DNA from: Pseudophaeobacter sp. EL27
GTDB taxonomy: Bacteria; Pseudomonadota; Alphaproteobacteria; Rhodobacterales; Rhodobacteraceae
NCBI RefSeq assembly: GCF_900313025.1
Contig: NZ_OMPQ01000008.1
Location: 520,482-584,481 of the forward strand
Direction of reading: 5' to 3'
DNA length: 64,000 nt
In this document: positions 54,959 to 62,131 of the stretch, piece by piece
Position numbering within the stretch: position 1 is the stretch's first letter
How the letters are laid out: every line of letters begins with the position of its first letter
Program-made: the position numbers and the translations under genes
Notes under the pieces: model-generated
Seen by the model: the letters and a program-made list of their open reading frames with translations, nothing else
Database searches by the model: none
What the model was told of the DNA's origin: nothing

Positions 54959-56626
54959 ATGGCCGCCTATCAATATGTCTACCACATGCAGGGTGTCTCC
55001 AAGACCTACCCCGGTGGTAAAAAATGCTTTGAAAACATCCACCTCTCCTTCCTGCCCGGCGTAAAAATCGGTGTGGTCGGCGTCAACGGTGCCGGTAAAT
55101 CGACCCTGATGAAAATCATGGCCGGTCTCGACAAGGACTTCACCGGCGAGGCCTGGGCCGCCGAAGGCGCCAAAGTCGGCTATCTGCCGCAGGAGCCTAA
55201 GCTCGACGAGAGCCTGACAGTCCGCGAAAACGTCATGCTGGGCGTGGCGGAGAAAAAGGCCAAGGTCGACCGCTTCAACCAGATCGCTGTCGAGATGGCT
55301 GAGAACTACACCGACGAGCTGATGGAAGAGATGACCGCTCTGCAGGACGCCATCGATGCGGAGAACCTCTGGGATCTGGACAGCCAGATTGACATCTCAA
55401 TGGAGGCGCTACGCTGCCCCCCCGATGACGCCGAGATCGCCAATCTCTCAGGCGGTGAAAAACGCCGGGTGGCCCTGTGCAAACTGTTGCTCGAAGCCCC
55501 CGAGATGCTTCTTCTCGATGAACCGACCAACCACCTGGATGCGGAAACCATCGCCTGGCTGCAACAGCACCTGATCGACTACAAAGGCACCATCCTCTGC
55601 GTCACCCACGACCGGTATTTCCTCGACGATATCACCAGCTGGATCCTCGAGCTCGACCGCGGCAAGGGCATCCCCTATGAGGGCAACTACTCTGCCTGGC
55701 TGGAGCAAAAGGCCAAACGCCTGGAGCAGGAAGCCCGCGAGGACAAGAGCAAGCAGCAGACCCTGCAGCGGGAACTGGATTGGATGCGCCAGGGCGCCAA
55801 GGCGCGTCAGGCCAAGAGCAAGGCCCGGATCAACGCCTATAACGATCTGGCTGGCCAGTCCGAGCGCGAAAAGCTCACCCGCGCCCAGATCGTCATCCCC
55901 AACGGCCCGCGTCTGGGCAGCAAGGTGATCGAGGTCGAGGGCATCTCGAAACACTATGGCGACAAGCAGCTGGTCGAGAACCTGTCCTTTGACCTGCCCC
56001 CCGGCGGGATCGTCGGTGTGATCGGCCCCAACGGCGCCGGTAAATCCACCCTGTTCCGCATGCTGACCGGCCAGGAACAACCCGATGCGGGGTCGGTCTC
56101 CTATGGCGACACCGTCAAACTCTCCTATGTGGATCAGTCGCGCGATGACCTGAAAGACAACGAGACCGTCTGGGAGGCGATTTCAGGTGGCGCCGAGATC
56201 ATCGAGCTGGGCGACGCCCAGGTGAACTCCCGCGCCTATTGCTCCTCGTTCAACTTCAAGGGTGGCGATCAGCAAAAACCGCTGAACCTGTTGTCCGGTG
56301 GTGAGCGCAACCGTGTCCACATGGCGCGTCTGCTGAAAGAGGGCGGCAACGTGCTCCTCCTTGATGAGCCGACCAACGATCTGGACGTGGAAACCCTGCG
56401 GGCACTGGAAGATGCGCTGGTAGATTTTGCCGGCTGCGCCGTGGTGATCTCCCACGACCGCTTCTTCCTTGACCGGATCTGCACCCATATGCTCGCCTTT
56501 GAAGGCGACGCCCATGTGGAATGGTTCGAGGGCAACTTCGAGGACTACGAGGAAGACAAGAAACGCCGCCTCGGAGCCGACGCGCTGGAGCCCAAGCGCC
56601 TGAAGCACAAGAAGTTTGTGCGGTAG
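54959..56626 (+). CDS. ettA: Energy-dependent translational throttle protein EttA
   Basis: A 555-residue ABC-F ATPase that binds the ribosomal E site and gates the first peptide bond according to energy state. Two ABC cassettes are visible: Walker A GVNGAGKSTL and GPNGAGKSTL, signatures LSGGEKRRVALCKLL and LSGGERNRVHMARLL, Walker B LLLDEPTNHLD and LLLDEPTNDLD, and the arm/linker AREDKSKQQTLQRELDWMRQG between. It begins 20 bp after the HEPN-like gene. Confidence 0.95.
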   Translation: MAAYQYVYHMQGVSKTYPGGKKCFENIHLSFLPGVKIGVVGVNGAGKSTLMKIMAGLDKDFTGEAWAAEGAKVGYLPQEPKLDESLTVRENVMLGVAEKKAKVDRFNQIAVEMAENYTDELMEEMTALQDAIDAENLWDLDSQIDISMEALRCPPDDAEIANLSGGEKRRVALCKLLLEAPEMLLLDEPTNHLDAETIAWLQQHLIDYKGTILCVTHDRYFLDDITSWILELDRGKGIPYEGNYSAWLEQKAKRLEQEAREDKSKQQTLQRELDWMRQGAKARQAKSKARINAYNDLAGQSEREKLTRAQIVIPNGPRLGSKVIEVEGISKHYGDKQLVENLSFDLPPGGIVGVIGPNGAGKSTLFRMLTGQEQPDAGSVSYGDTVKLSYVDQSRDDLKDNETVWEAISGGAEIIELGDAQVNSRAYCSSFNFKGGDQQKPLNLLSGGERNRVHMARLLKEGGNVLLLDEPTNDLDVETLRALEDALVDFAGCAVVISHDRFFLDRICTHMLAFEGDAHVEWFEGNFEDYEEDKKRRLGADALEPKRLKHKKFVR

Positions 56627-56638
56627 GAGTTAGATCAC

Positions 56639-56668
56639 AAGGCCCGCCCATTTTGGCGGGCCTTTTTT
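56639..56668 (+). terminator. Rho-independent terminator of ettA
   Basis: GGCCCGCC / GGCGGGCC stem with a 6-nt loop and flanking AA/TT pairs, followed by TTTTTT, 12 bp after the ettA stop. A strong intrinsic terminator that separates the next gene. Confidence 0.9.
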
Positions 56669-56683
56669 GTTTAAGGAAAAGTT

Positions 56684-57580
56684 ATGGCAACGGGACGATC
56701 AGTACGTCTATTTCTTGCAGAAGGTATTCCAACAGGCATATTAACTGCCGAAATCGTCAATTGGACTGGCCACGTTTTGGCTGCTCCAAGAACGAAAATT
56801 GAAACAGCCTTGCGACGCGAAGAGTTATCCAGAACTGGTGTCTACGTTCTTTTAGGTCAGTCTGTGGAAAGTACATTGCCTTCGGTATATATTGGAGAAG
56901 GCGACGACATTTCCAAACGTTTATATGCCCATTCGAAGGACGAAGGAAAAGAATTCTGGGATCGCTTCGTGGCAGTCACAAGCAAAGATATGAACCTGAC
57001 GAAAGCCCATGTTAAGTTCTTAGAAGGAAGGCTAATTTCGATTCTTTCCGACGCTAAGAAATCAGTTTTGGTAAACCGCACCGAGCCAACTTTCGATCGA
57101 CTTCCAGAAGCTGACATTTCGGACATGGAAGCTTTTCTTCTGGAAATTCAACTAATCTTACCAGTTGTCGGGATCGATGTTTTTAGGAAAGCAAGCGACG
57201 CCAAGAAACAACAGATATCTGGAAAAAGTCAGAAGACAGTTATTTTCATCCTTCAACATCAATCCAAGGGCATTAATGCAGAGGCTGCCGAAGTCGACGG
57301 AGAGTTCGTAATGCAAACTGGTAGTATCGGAGATCTCTACGAAGCATCATCTTTCTCACCAAAAATCAAAGAACTACGGGAGCAATTGATAGAAAGTGGC
57401 CGGGTTGAGGTCTTGGGTGGCAAGAAATTGAGATTGACCGAGAATGTTGCCTTTACGAGTCCCAGCGCCGCTGCTGTTTTTCTCTTCGGAACCTCAAGAA
57501 ACGGGCGCTTCGACTGGAAGCTTAAAGGTAGCGGGAAAAGCTACGGCGACTATAAAGACTCCTTGATAAATCAGAATTAG
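56684..57580 (+). CDS. GIY-YIG nuclease family protein with DUF4357-like tail
   Basis: A 298-residue protein. The GIY-YIG core is seen as TGVYVLLG ... PSVYIGEGDDISKRLYAH (about 50-85), with a downstream FLEGRLISIL carrying the expected Glu. The C-terminal part (about 210-290), ending FTSPSAAAVFLFGTSRNGRFDWKL, is a DUF4357-type domain often fused to such nucleases. AT-rich with rare codons like its neighbour across ettA; it starts 16 bp after the terminator and probably carries its own promoter within or after it. Likely acquired. Confidence 0.85.
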   Translation: MATGRSVRLFLAEGIPTGILTAEIVNWTGHVLAAPRTKIETALRREELSRTGVYVLLGQSVESTLPSVYIGEGDDISKRLYAHSKDEGKEFWDRFVAVTSKDMNLTKAHVKFLEGRLISILSDAKKSVLVNRTEPTFDRLPEADISDMEAFLLEIQLILPVVGIDVFRKASDAKKQQISGKSQKTVIFILQHQSKGINAEAAEVDGEFVMQTGSIGDLYEASSFSPKIKELREQLIESGRVEVLGGKKLRLTENVAFTSPSAAAVFLFGTSRNGRFDWKLKGSGKSYGDYKDSLINQN

Positions 57581-57676
57581 TCTCGAAATTCGAACAATGG
57601 TGGCTCGTGCAACCCACTTCAAGGCCCACACCTGATCTTGGGGAGGTGAGAAAGAAAGCGCCTTCCCGTGGGAAAA

Positions 57677-57918
57677 GTCAGGCGCGGGCCTGGCGGCCCA
57701 AGGACAAACCCGCAATCGTCGCCTTCCTTAGCAGCCTGCACCAGCGAAGGGCTCCGCCCGTCCACACTTCAAACAGTGTCCCACACTGTTTGTCCCTGCG
57801 GGAACCAGTGTGAACTCCACGGGGGGAAGGTCAGGCGCGGGCCGTGCGGCCCAGGGACCAGCCCGCAATTGCCACCATCCAGAGTCTGCACCAACTGCGG
57901 TAGGCTCTACCCGTTCCA
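57677..57918. repeat. Imperfect tandem repeat, about 153-bp period
   Basis: Two copies of an about 88-bp GC-rich unit start at 57677 and 57830. Both open with GTCAGGCGCGGGCC, share GCGGCCCA and CCCGCAAT, and continue to a CTGCACCA / GGCTC-x-CCCG end. The gap between genes (57581-58109, 529 bp) is filled by these copies and a hairpin. Open frames across it have no protein-like composition, so no gene is called. Confidence 0.75.
57770..57792. repeat. Perfect inverted repeat inside the tandem-repeat region
   Basis: CAAACAGTGT-CCC-ACACTGTTTG, 10-bp arms and a 3-nt loop. No T-run follows, so it is not a standard terminator; it lies between the two repeat copies. Confidence 0.7.
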
Positions 57919-58109
57919 GGCTCTGTTAGCAGCGGTACAAACGGACAGCCTATCATCTTTCTAAAAATATTCCCGCCGGAGGCAAGGCAGGATGGCGCTT
58001 ACTCTGCGCCCCACTCCCCCTTGCATTTTGCCCTTTGGCCGCGCTGCGCTAGGCTTGTTTCATCACCACGTCTCCAGTTCACGATTGTCCTGTTTAAAAG
58101 GTTCCTCCC

Positions 58110-58481
58110 ATGCCGATCTCTCCCGAAGAAATCACCGCCAAAATTGACGCCACCAAGGGCCGCAAGGCCAAGCGTCGCAAGCTCACCTCCACACCCGAAG
58201 GCACCAAGGGTAAAAAGCTGCCCAGCGATCTGCGTAAAGGGCTGGAGGCGCATTTTGGCAGCAAGCTCTCCAAGGTCAAAGTCCATATCGGTGGCAATGC
58301 CAAAGACCTGTGCAAAGAGCTGCGGGCCAAGGCCTTTACCATCGGGAACGATGTTTATTTCGCCCGCCCCGCCAGTGCCAAGAACACCGATCTTTTGGTG
58401 CATGAGCTCACCCATGTTCTGCAACAGGGCCGTGGCCGGATGCCAAAACCACGCGAAGGCCAGGCCTTGGTGTCAAAGTAA
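58110..58481 (+). CDS. DUF4157 domain protein (orphan)
   Basis: A 123-residue basic protein. From about 37 on it is a DUF4157 domain: LPSDLRKGLEAHFG, KVHIGGNAKDLCKELRAKAFTIGNDVYF and LLVHELTHVLQQG, with a zinc-protease-like HELTH. This domain is best known from extracellular contractile injection system cargo and associated proteins. Here it stands alone after a Lys/Arg-rich leader (about 10-35) with no injection-system genes nearby. RBS quality is moderate. A stand-alone role is unknown. Confidence 0.78.
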   Translation: MPISPEEITAKIDATKGRKAKRRKLTSTPEGTKGKKLPSDLRKGLEAHFGSKLSKVKVHIGGNAKDLCKELRAKAFTIGNDVYFARPASAKNTDLLVHELTHVLQQGRGRMPKPREGQALVSK

Positions 58482-58677
58482 TCACCGCAAACTCACAGGG
58501 AAAACCCGCCGCAGGGCTGGGCGCTTTCTCTTTGGTTTTCTGCACCTTGAAACCTGCGCAATCTATCCGGGCCTCAGAGTGCACACGGTTTAAACAAAAT
58601 CTTAACCAATTACCCCTGTATTGGAAGGGCACCGCCGCGCTACCTTCTGTTTGTGGCCGTGCTGAGGGAGAGGTATT

Positions 58678-58890
58678 TTGGCTTTTGTGAGTATCATGTT
58701 TGGCTCGGTCTTTGGGCTCCTGTCGGCCGTCACCGGCTTTGCACTGTTCGACCTGCAGGTCTGGCAGAGCCTGCTGCTCTACACGACCTCCGGCACCCTT
58801 TTTGCAGCAGTGGCAATCACCCTATTGGTTCTGCGCAGTGGCCTTGCCACAAAGCTCCCCTTGGAAAAACCGACAACAATTGGCGCCTGA
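58678..58890 (+). CDS. Small two-helix membrane protein
   Basis: A 70-residue protein with two hydrophobic helices (about 5-26 and 30-53), a short gap and a polar tail. The start is TTG at 58678, preceded by GAGGGAGAGG; an ATG at 58696 is an alternative. No family recognised; monocistronic. Confidence 0.5.
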   Translation: MAFVSIMFGSVFGLLSAVTGFALFDLQVWQSLLLYTTSGTLFAAVAITLLVLRSGLATKLPLEKPTTIGA

Positions 58891-58974
58891 AAAATCAAAC
58901 CCGACAGCCAGTGTCGAACGATCGGGGCCAAATAGTCAGAGCCTGAGCCGCGCTAAATGCGGCACAAGCAAGCG

Positions 58975-59415
58975 CTAGCGGGCCTTGACCCAGTTCACAA
59001 TCTGCCCTTCCCGCAAAGCGCCTGACTGGCGCTTTTTCTCTTTGCCCCGTTCAAAGGCCACCAGAGTGGGAATACCTTTGATCCGGTAACGCCCGCCTGT
59101 GGACTGATGCCGCTGAGTGTCCAGCTTGACCAGACGCGCCTGCCCAGCCAGCTTCCTGGAAGCCTTGGCAAATTCCGGGCCCATCATCTTGCAGGGGCCA
59201 CACCAGGGCGCCCAAAAGTCCACCACCAGCGGCAAATCGTCGTTTTGAGCCGCCTTTTGCAGCACGGCCGGGTCCACATCCACGGGTTGCTTTGGGAGCA
59301 AAGCCGCGCCACAGCTGCCGCATTTTGCCTGCGCCGTAAGCCTGTCTTCTGGAACCCTGTTCAGCTGTGCACAGCTAAGGCAGGTCAACGTCTTCATGGG
59401 CCTTTGCTCCGCCAT
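58975..59415 (-). CDS. trxC: Thioredoxin TrxC (thioredoxin 2 type)
   Basis: A 146-residue cytoplasmic thiol-disulfide reductase. An N-terminal zinc-binding pair (CLSC and CGSC, about 13-16 and 32-35) distinguishes it from TrxA; the active site is WAPWCGPCKMM (about 68-78) and the cis-Pro loop is GIPTLVAFERG. The ATG at 59415 is preceded by GGAG; Met7 is an alternative start. Confidence 0.92.
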   Translation of the reverse strand: MAEQRPMKTLTCLSCAQLNRVPEDRLTAQAKCGSCGAALLPKQPVDVDPAVLQKAAQNDDLPLVVDFWAPWCGPCKMMGPEFAKASRKLAGQARLVKLDTQRHQSTGGRYRIKGIPTLVAFERGKEKKRQSGALREGQIVNWVKAR

Positions 59416-59568
59416 CAGGAGGTCTCCAATGCTCTAACCAATCTGTTGTTGCGGCAAGATATAAGCCCTCATTTACCTTCTGCAAGCCAATGGGCAGGCC
59501 TGCAGGCTTGACCCCACTGGCAGCGAAACGCAGACTGCAGAGACCCTGTTCCAACATGTGAGGCCCAA

Positions 59569-60150
59569 ATGGTTTCTCGCCGCGCGTTTTCCACCTCTGC
59601 TCTGGCAGCATTTTCTGCTGCATCGCTGACCGGCCTTGCCCTACCAGCCCCTGCCCTGGCCAAAGAGGCCCCGGCATATGATCCAACCCCACAATATGTG
59701 CGGATCAAAAAGGAGTTTCTTCCCGGCCAAATTCTGATCCTGACCCGATCCTACTATCTCTATTTGGTGACCGATAAGCGCGAGGCAATCCGTTATGGCG
59801 TTGGGGTCGGGAAAGCCGGATTGGAATTCACAGGCAGTGCGATCATCGAACGCAAACGCGAATGGCCCAGCTGGCGTCCCACTGCGGAGATGATCAAACG
59901 CAGCCCCCGCACCTACAGCCGCTTTGTTGACAATGAATATATTCAACCGGGAGGCCCCAATAATCCGCTGGGGGCCAGGGCGCTCTATCTGTACCAAAAC
60001 GGCGTGGATACCTATTTCCGTATCCATGGCACCACCCAGCCCGAGACCATCGGCTCGTCAGCCTCCAACGGCTGCATACGGATGTTGAACGAACATGTCA
60101 CCGATCTCTACGATCGGGTCCCTGTCGGAACCAAAGTCACAGTCATGTAG
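59569..60150 (+). CDS. L,D-transpeptidase (YkuD family)
   Basis: A 193-residue secreted peptidoglycan cross-linking enzyme. Signal sequence at about 1-31 begins SRRAF (Tat-like) and ends ALPAPALA. The YkuD catalytic motif is complete: FRIHGTT ... SSASNGCIRMLN with the active Cys. Located periplasmically; forms 3-3 cross-links or attaches proteins. It diverges from trxC across 153 bp. Confidence 0.92.
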   Translation: MVSRRAFSTSALAAFSAASLTGLALPAPALAKEAPAYDPTPQYVRIKKEFLPGQILILTRSYYLYLVTDKREAIRYGVGVGKAGLEFTGSAIIERKREWPSWRPTAEMIKRSPRTYSRFVDNEYIQPGGPNNPLGARALYLYQNGVDTYFRIHGTTQPETIGSSASNGCIRMLNEHVTDLYDRVPVGTKVTVM

Positions 60151-60199
60151 CAGGTCTGACAACGGTCAGAGCCCCGCGAATTGCCTCCAAAACCACCAA

Positions 60200-60223
60200 C
60201 CAATGGCCTAATTGACCCATTGG
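60200..60223. promoter_or_regulatory. Inverted repeat between the L,D-transpeptidase and csp genes
   Basis: CCAATGG and CCATTGG with a 10-nt spacer, about 50 bp after the L,D-transpeptidase stop. It may be a weak terminator or a binding site; not resolved. Confidence 0.3.
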
Positions 60224-60370
60224 GACGCTTTTCGCGCGCCTGAGGCAACGCTTCTGGCCATGACGCCAAGTACAGCAAGAATTTTTCTTGCGTGGACGCT
60301 TCTTCTGTCCAATGCTGTCATCGCGAGGTCATAGAAGGGGTGCTATTGGTCCCTGACAGGGGATTTCCCC

Positions 60371-60391
60371 CAGTATGAGCGAGCCATACTG
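60371..60391 (+). promoter_or_regulatory. Hairpin in the csp leader
   Basis: CAGTATG-AGCGAGC-CATACTG, a perfect 7-bp stem with a 7-nt loop about 50 nt before the csp start, in the leader. Cold-shock genes are often controlled by leader RNA structure, so this could be a temperature-responsive element. The 60151-60439 gap otherwise shows no gene. Confidence 0.45.
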
Positions 60392-60439
60392 CCGCATGTT
60401 GCGGGCAGAACGCGTGAGAAGAAACTAGGAGAAGAGACG

Positions 60440-60646
60440 ATGGCTACTGGCACCGTCAAATGGTTCAACACCACAAAAGGCTTCGGCTTTATCGCCCCCG
60501 ATAATGGCGGCAGCGATGTATTTGTTCACATTTCTGCAGTTGAGCGGTCCGGTCTGACTGGTCTCGCAGACAATCAGAAAGTGAGCTACGAGATGCAGCC
60601 CGGCCGTGACGGTCGTGAATCTGCGGTGGATCTCGCGCTGCTATAA
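60440..60646 (+). CDS. Cold-shock protein (CspA family)
   Basis: A 68-residue single-strand RNA/DNA-binding protein of the cold-shock fold: TGTVKWFNTTKGFGFIAPD (RNP1-like, about 3-21) and DVFVHISAVER (RNP2-like). A strong AGGAGAAGAG ribosome site precedes the ATG. It acts as an RNA chaperone in the cytoplasm. An intrinsic terminator follows. Confidence 0.95.
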   Translation: MATGTVKWFNTTKGFGFIAPDNGGSDVFVHISAVERSGLTGLADNQKVSYEMQPGRDGRESAVDLALL

Positions 60647-60669
60647 GTCGCCATAGATAGGTAATTCTT

Positions 60670-60695
60670 GCGGCCCCTGTTTCGGGGCCGCTTTT
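60670..60695 (+). terminator. Rho-independent terminator of csp
   Basis: GCGGCCCC / GGGGCCGC, 8-bp stem, 6-nt loop, then TTTT, 24 bp after the csp stop. Confidence 0.88.
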
Positions 60696-60707
60696 GCGTT
60701 CAGGCCC

Positions 60708-61373
60708 CTAGCTGCCCTGTTCGGAGCCCCTGATCCGGTTTGCCAGCTCCTGCACCACTGGTCCAAGAGCCGCGACATTCAGCGCAACCCCAGCCCTGTT
60801 GGGGTGGATATTATCCGCCTGCATATAGGGCTGCGCTGCCGCCGGATCTGCACCTGCAACACCGCGAATTCCGGCAAAGGCATCTGGATGCAACAGGGCG
60901 TCAAATTCCTGCGCCAGCTCTGCATAGATCACATCAAAGCTTGCCTTGTACTCGGGGCCAAAATTCCCCGGGGCCTGCATGCCGACCAGTAGCACCTCAA
61001 CCTCGCGCTCCCGCGCTGCCTGCACAATCTGGCGCAGGTTGGCACGCGCCTGCTCTGGGGAGAGCCCCCGAAGCAGATCATTGCCACCCAAAAGCACAAT
61101 AATCCCCTGTGGCTGGTCTGACAGCGTCCAGTCGATTCTGGCAGCGCCGCCAGCAGTGGTATCGCCGGACACCCCGGCATTGCTCAACCGAACTGCAACG
61201 CCATGCTCCTTAAGCCAGGCCTGCAACTGCGGCACCAACCCGTCCCCCTGAGGCAGGCCATAGCCCTGCACCAGACTGTCGCCAAACGCAGTAATCCGCA
61301 GATCTTCGGCCCGAATCCCGGAGGCGAGGGTGGCAAAAATAATAATCCCAAACAGGGCCAAAACCTTGCGCAT
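60708..61373 (-). CDS. tesA: Periplasmic arylesterase / TesA-type GDSL hydrolase
   Basis: A 221-residue SGNH hydrolase. Signal peptide (about 1-22, LFGIIIFATLASGIRA), Ser in AFGDSLVQGYG, Asn in LGGNDLLRG, and the Asp-His pair in ADNIHPNRAG. Relatives are acyl-CoA thioesterase I/arylesterases of the periplasm. Divergent from the ABC transporter genes across about 50 bp, the usual neighbourhood of ybbA/ybbP. Confidence 0.92.
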   Translation of the reverse strand: MRKVLALFGIIIFATLASGIRAEDLRITAFGDSLVQGYGLPQGDGLVPQLQAWLKEHGVAVRLSNAGVSGDTTAGGAARIDWTLSDQPQGIIVLLGGNDLLRGLSPEQARANLRQIVQAAREREVEVLLVGMQAPGNFGPEYKASFDVIYAELAQEFDALLHPDAFAGIRGVAGADPAAAQPYMQADNIHPNRAGVALNVAALGPVVQELANRIRGSEQGS

Positions 61374-61423
61374 CGCAGCAAATGCTCCATATCCGATACA
61401 GTATATTTAACAGGCGCAGCTTC

Positions 61424-62131
61424 ATGACAGAAACAGACAGACCCGTTCTTCACCTTAAAGATGCGTCTTTAACGCTGAATGGCAATACCGGGCCGGTGCG
61501 AATTTTGCAGGATATCTCTCTGGATGTCTCGCGCGGAGAGACCCTGGGCCTGATCGGCCCCTCCGGGTCCGGCAAATCCTCGCTGTTGATGTTGATGGGG
61601 GGGCTGGAGCTGGCAACCGGAGGGCACATTTCCGCACTTGGGCAGGATCTCACTGCCATGGATGAGGACGCTCTGGCACGGTTTCGCCGCAACCACATGG
61701 GGGTAGTGTTCCAAAGCTTCCACCTGATCCCCACCATGACGGCCTTGGAAAACGTCGCAACCCCGCTGGAACTGGCCGGGCGGCGCGATGCCTTTGAGGT
61801 CGCTCAGGCAGAGCTGGAAGCTGTGGGCCTAGGTCATCGCGCCGGTCACTTCCCGGCGCAGCTATCCGGTGGCGAACAACAGCGCGTGGCCCTGGCCCGC
61901 GCCCTGGCCCCCCGTCCTGAAATTCTGCTGGCGGATGAACCCACCGGCAATCTGGATGAGGCCAATGGGGCAGCGGTGATGGACCTGCTTTTTGGTCTGC
62001 GGGATCGCTCAGGTGCAACGCTCATCATGGTCACCCATGCGCCAGAACTGGCCAGCCGGTGTGATCGGGTGATCCGTCTGCGCGATGGGCAACTGGCTGA
62101 ACCTGAAGTCGCAACCGAGGCGGCGGAATGA
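61424..62131 (+). CDS. ABC transporter ATP-binding protein (YbbA-type)
   Basis: A 235-residue ATPase of the LolD/MacB class: Walker A GPSGSGKSSL, signature LSGGEQQRVALARAL, Walker B ILLADEPTGNLDE. Its stop overlaps the permease start by 4 bp (ATGA). The ATG at 61424 is preferred to 61382. With its FtsX-like permease it forms a lipid or export complex whose substrate is not known; YbbAP is associated with tesA in other bacteria. Confidence 0.9.
   Translation: MTETDRPVLHLKDASLTLNGNTGPVRILQDISLDVSRGETLGLIGPSGSGKSSLLMLMGGLELATGGHISALGQDLTAMDEDALARFRRNHMGVVFQSFHLIPTMTALENVATPLELAGRRDAFEVAQAELEAVGLGHRAGHFPAQLSGGEQQRVALARALAPRPEILLADEPTGNLDEANGAAVMDLLFGLRDRSGATLIMVTHAPELASRCDRVIRLRDGQLAEPEVATEAAE

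Noticed and set aside
57607-57964. Short open frames across the tandem-repeat gap
   Set aside because: They follow the repeat copies, have biased Pro/Arg/Cys composition and no ribosome site.
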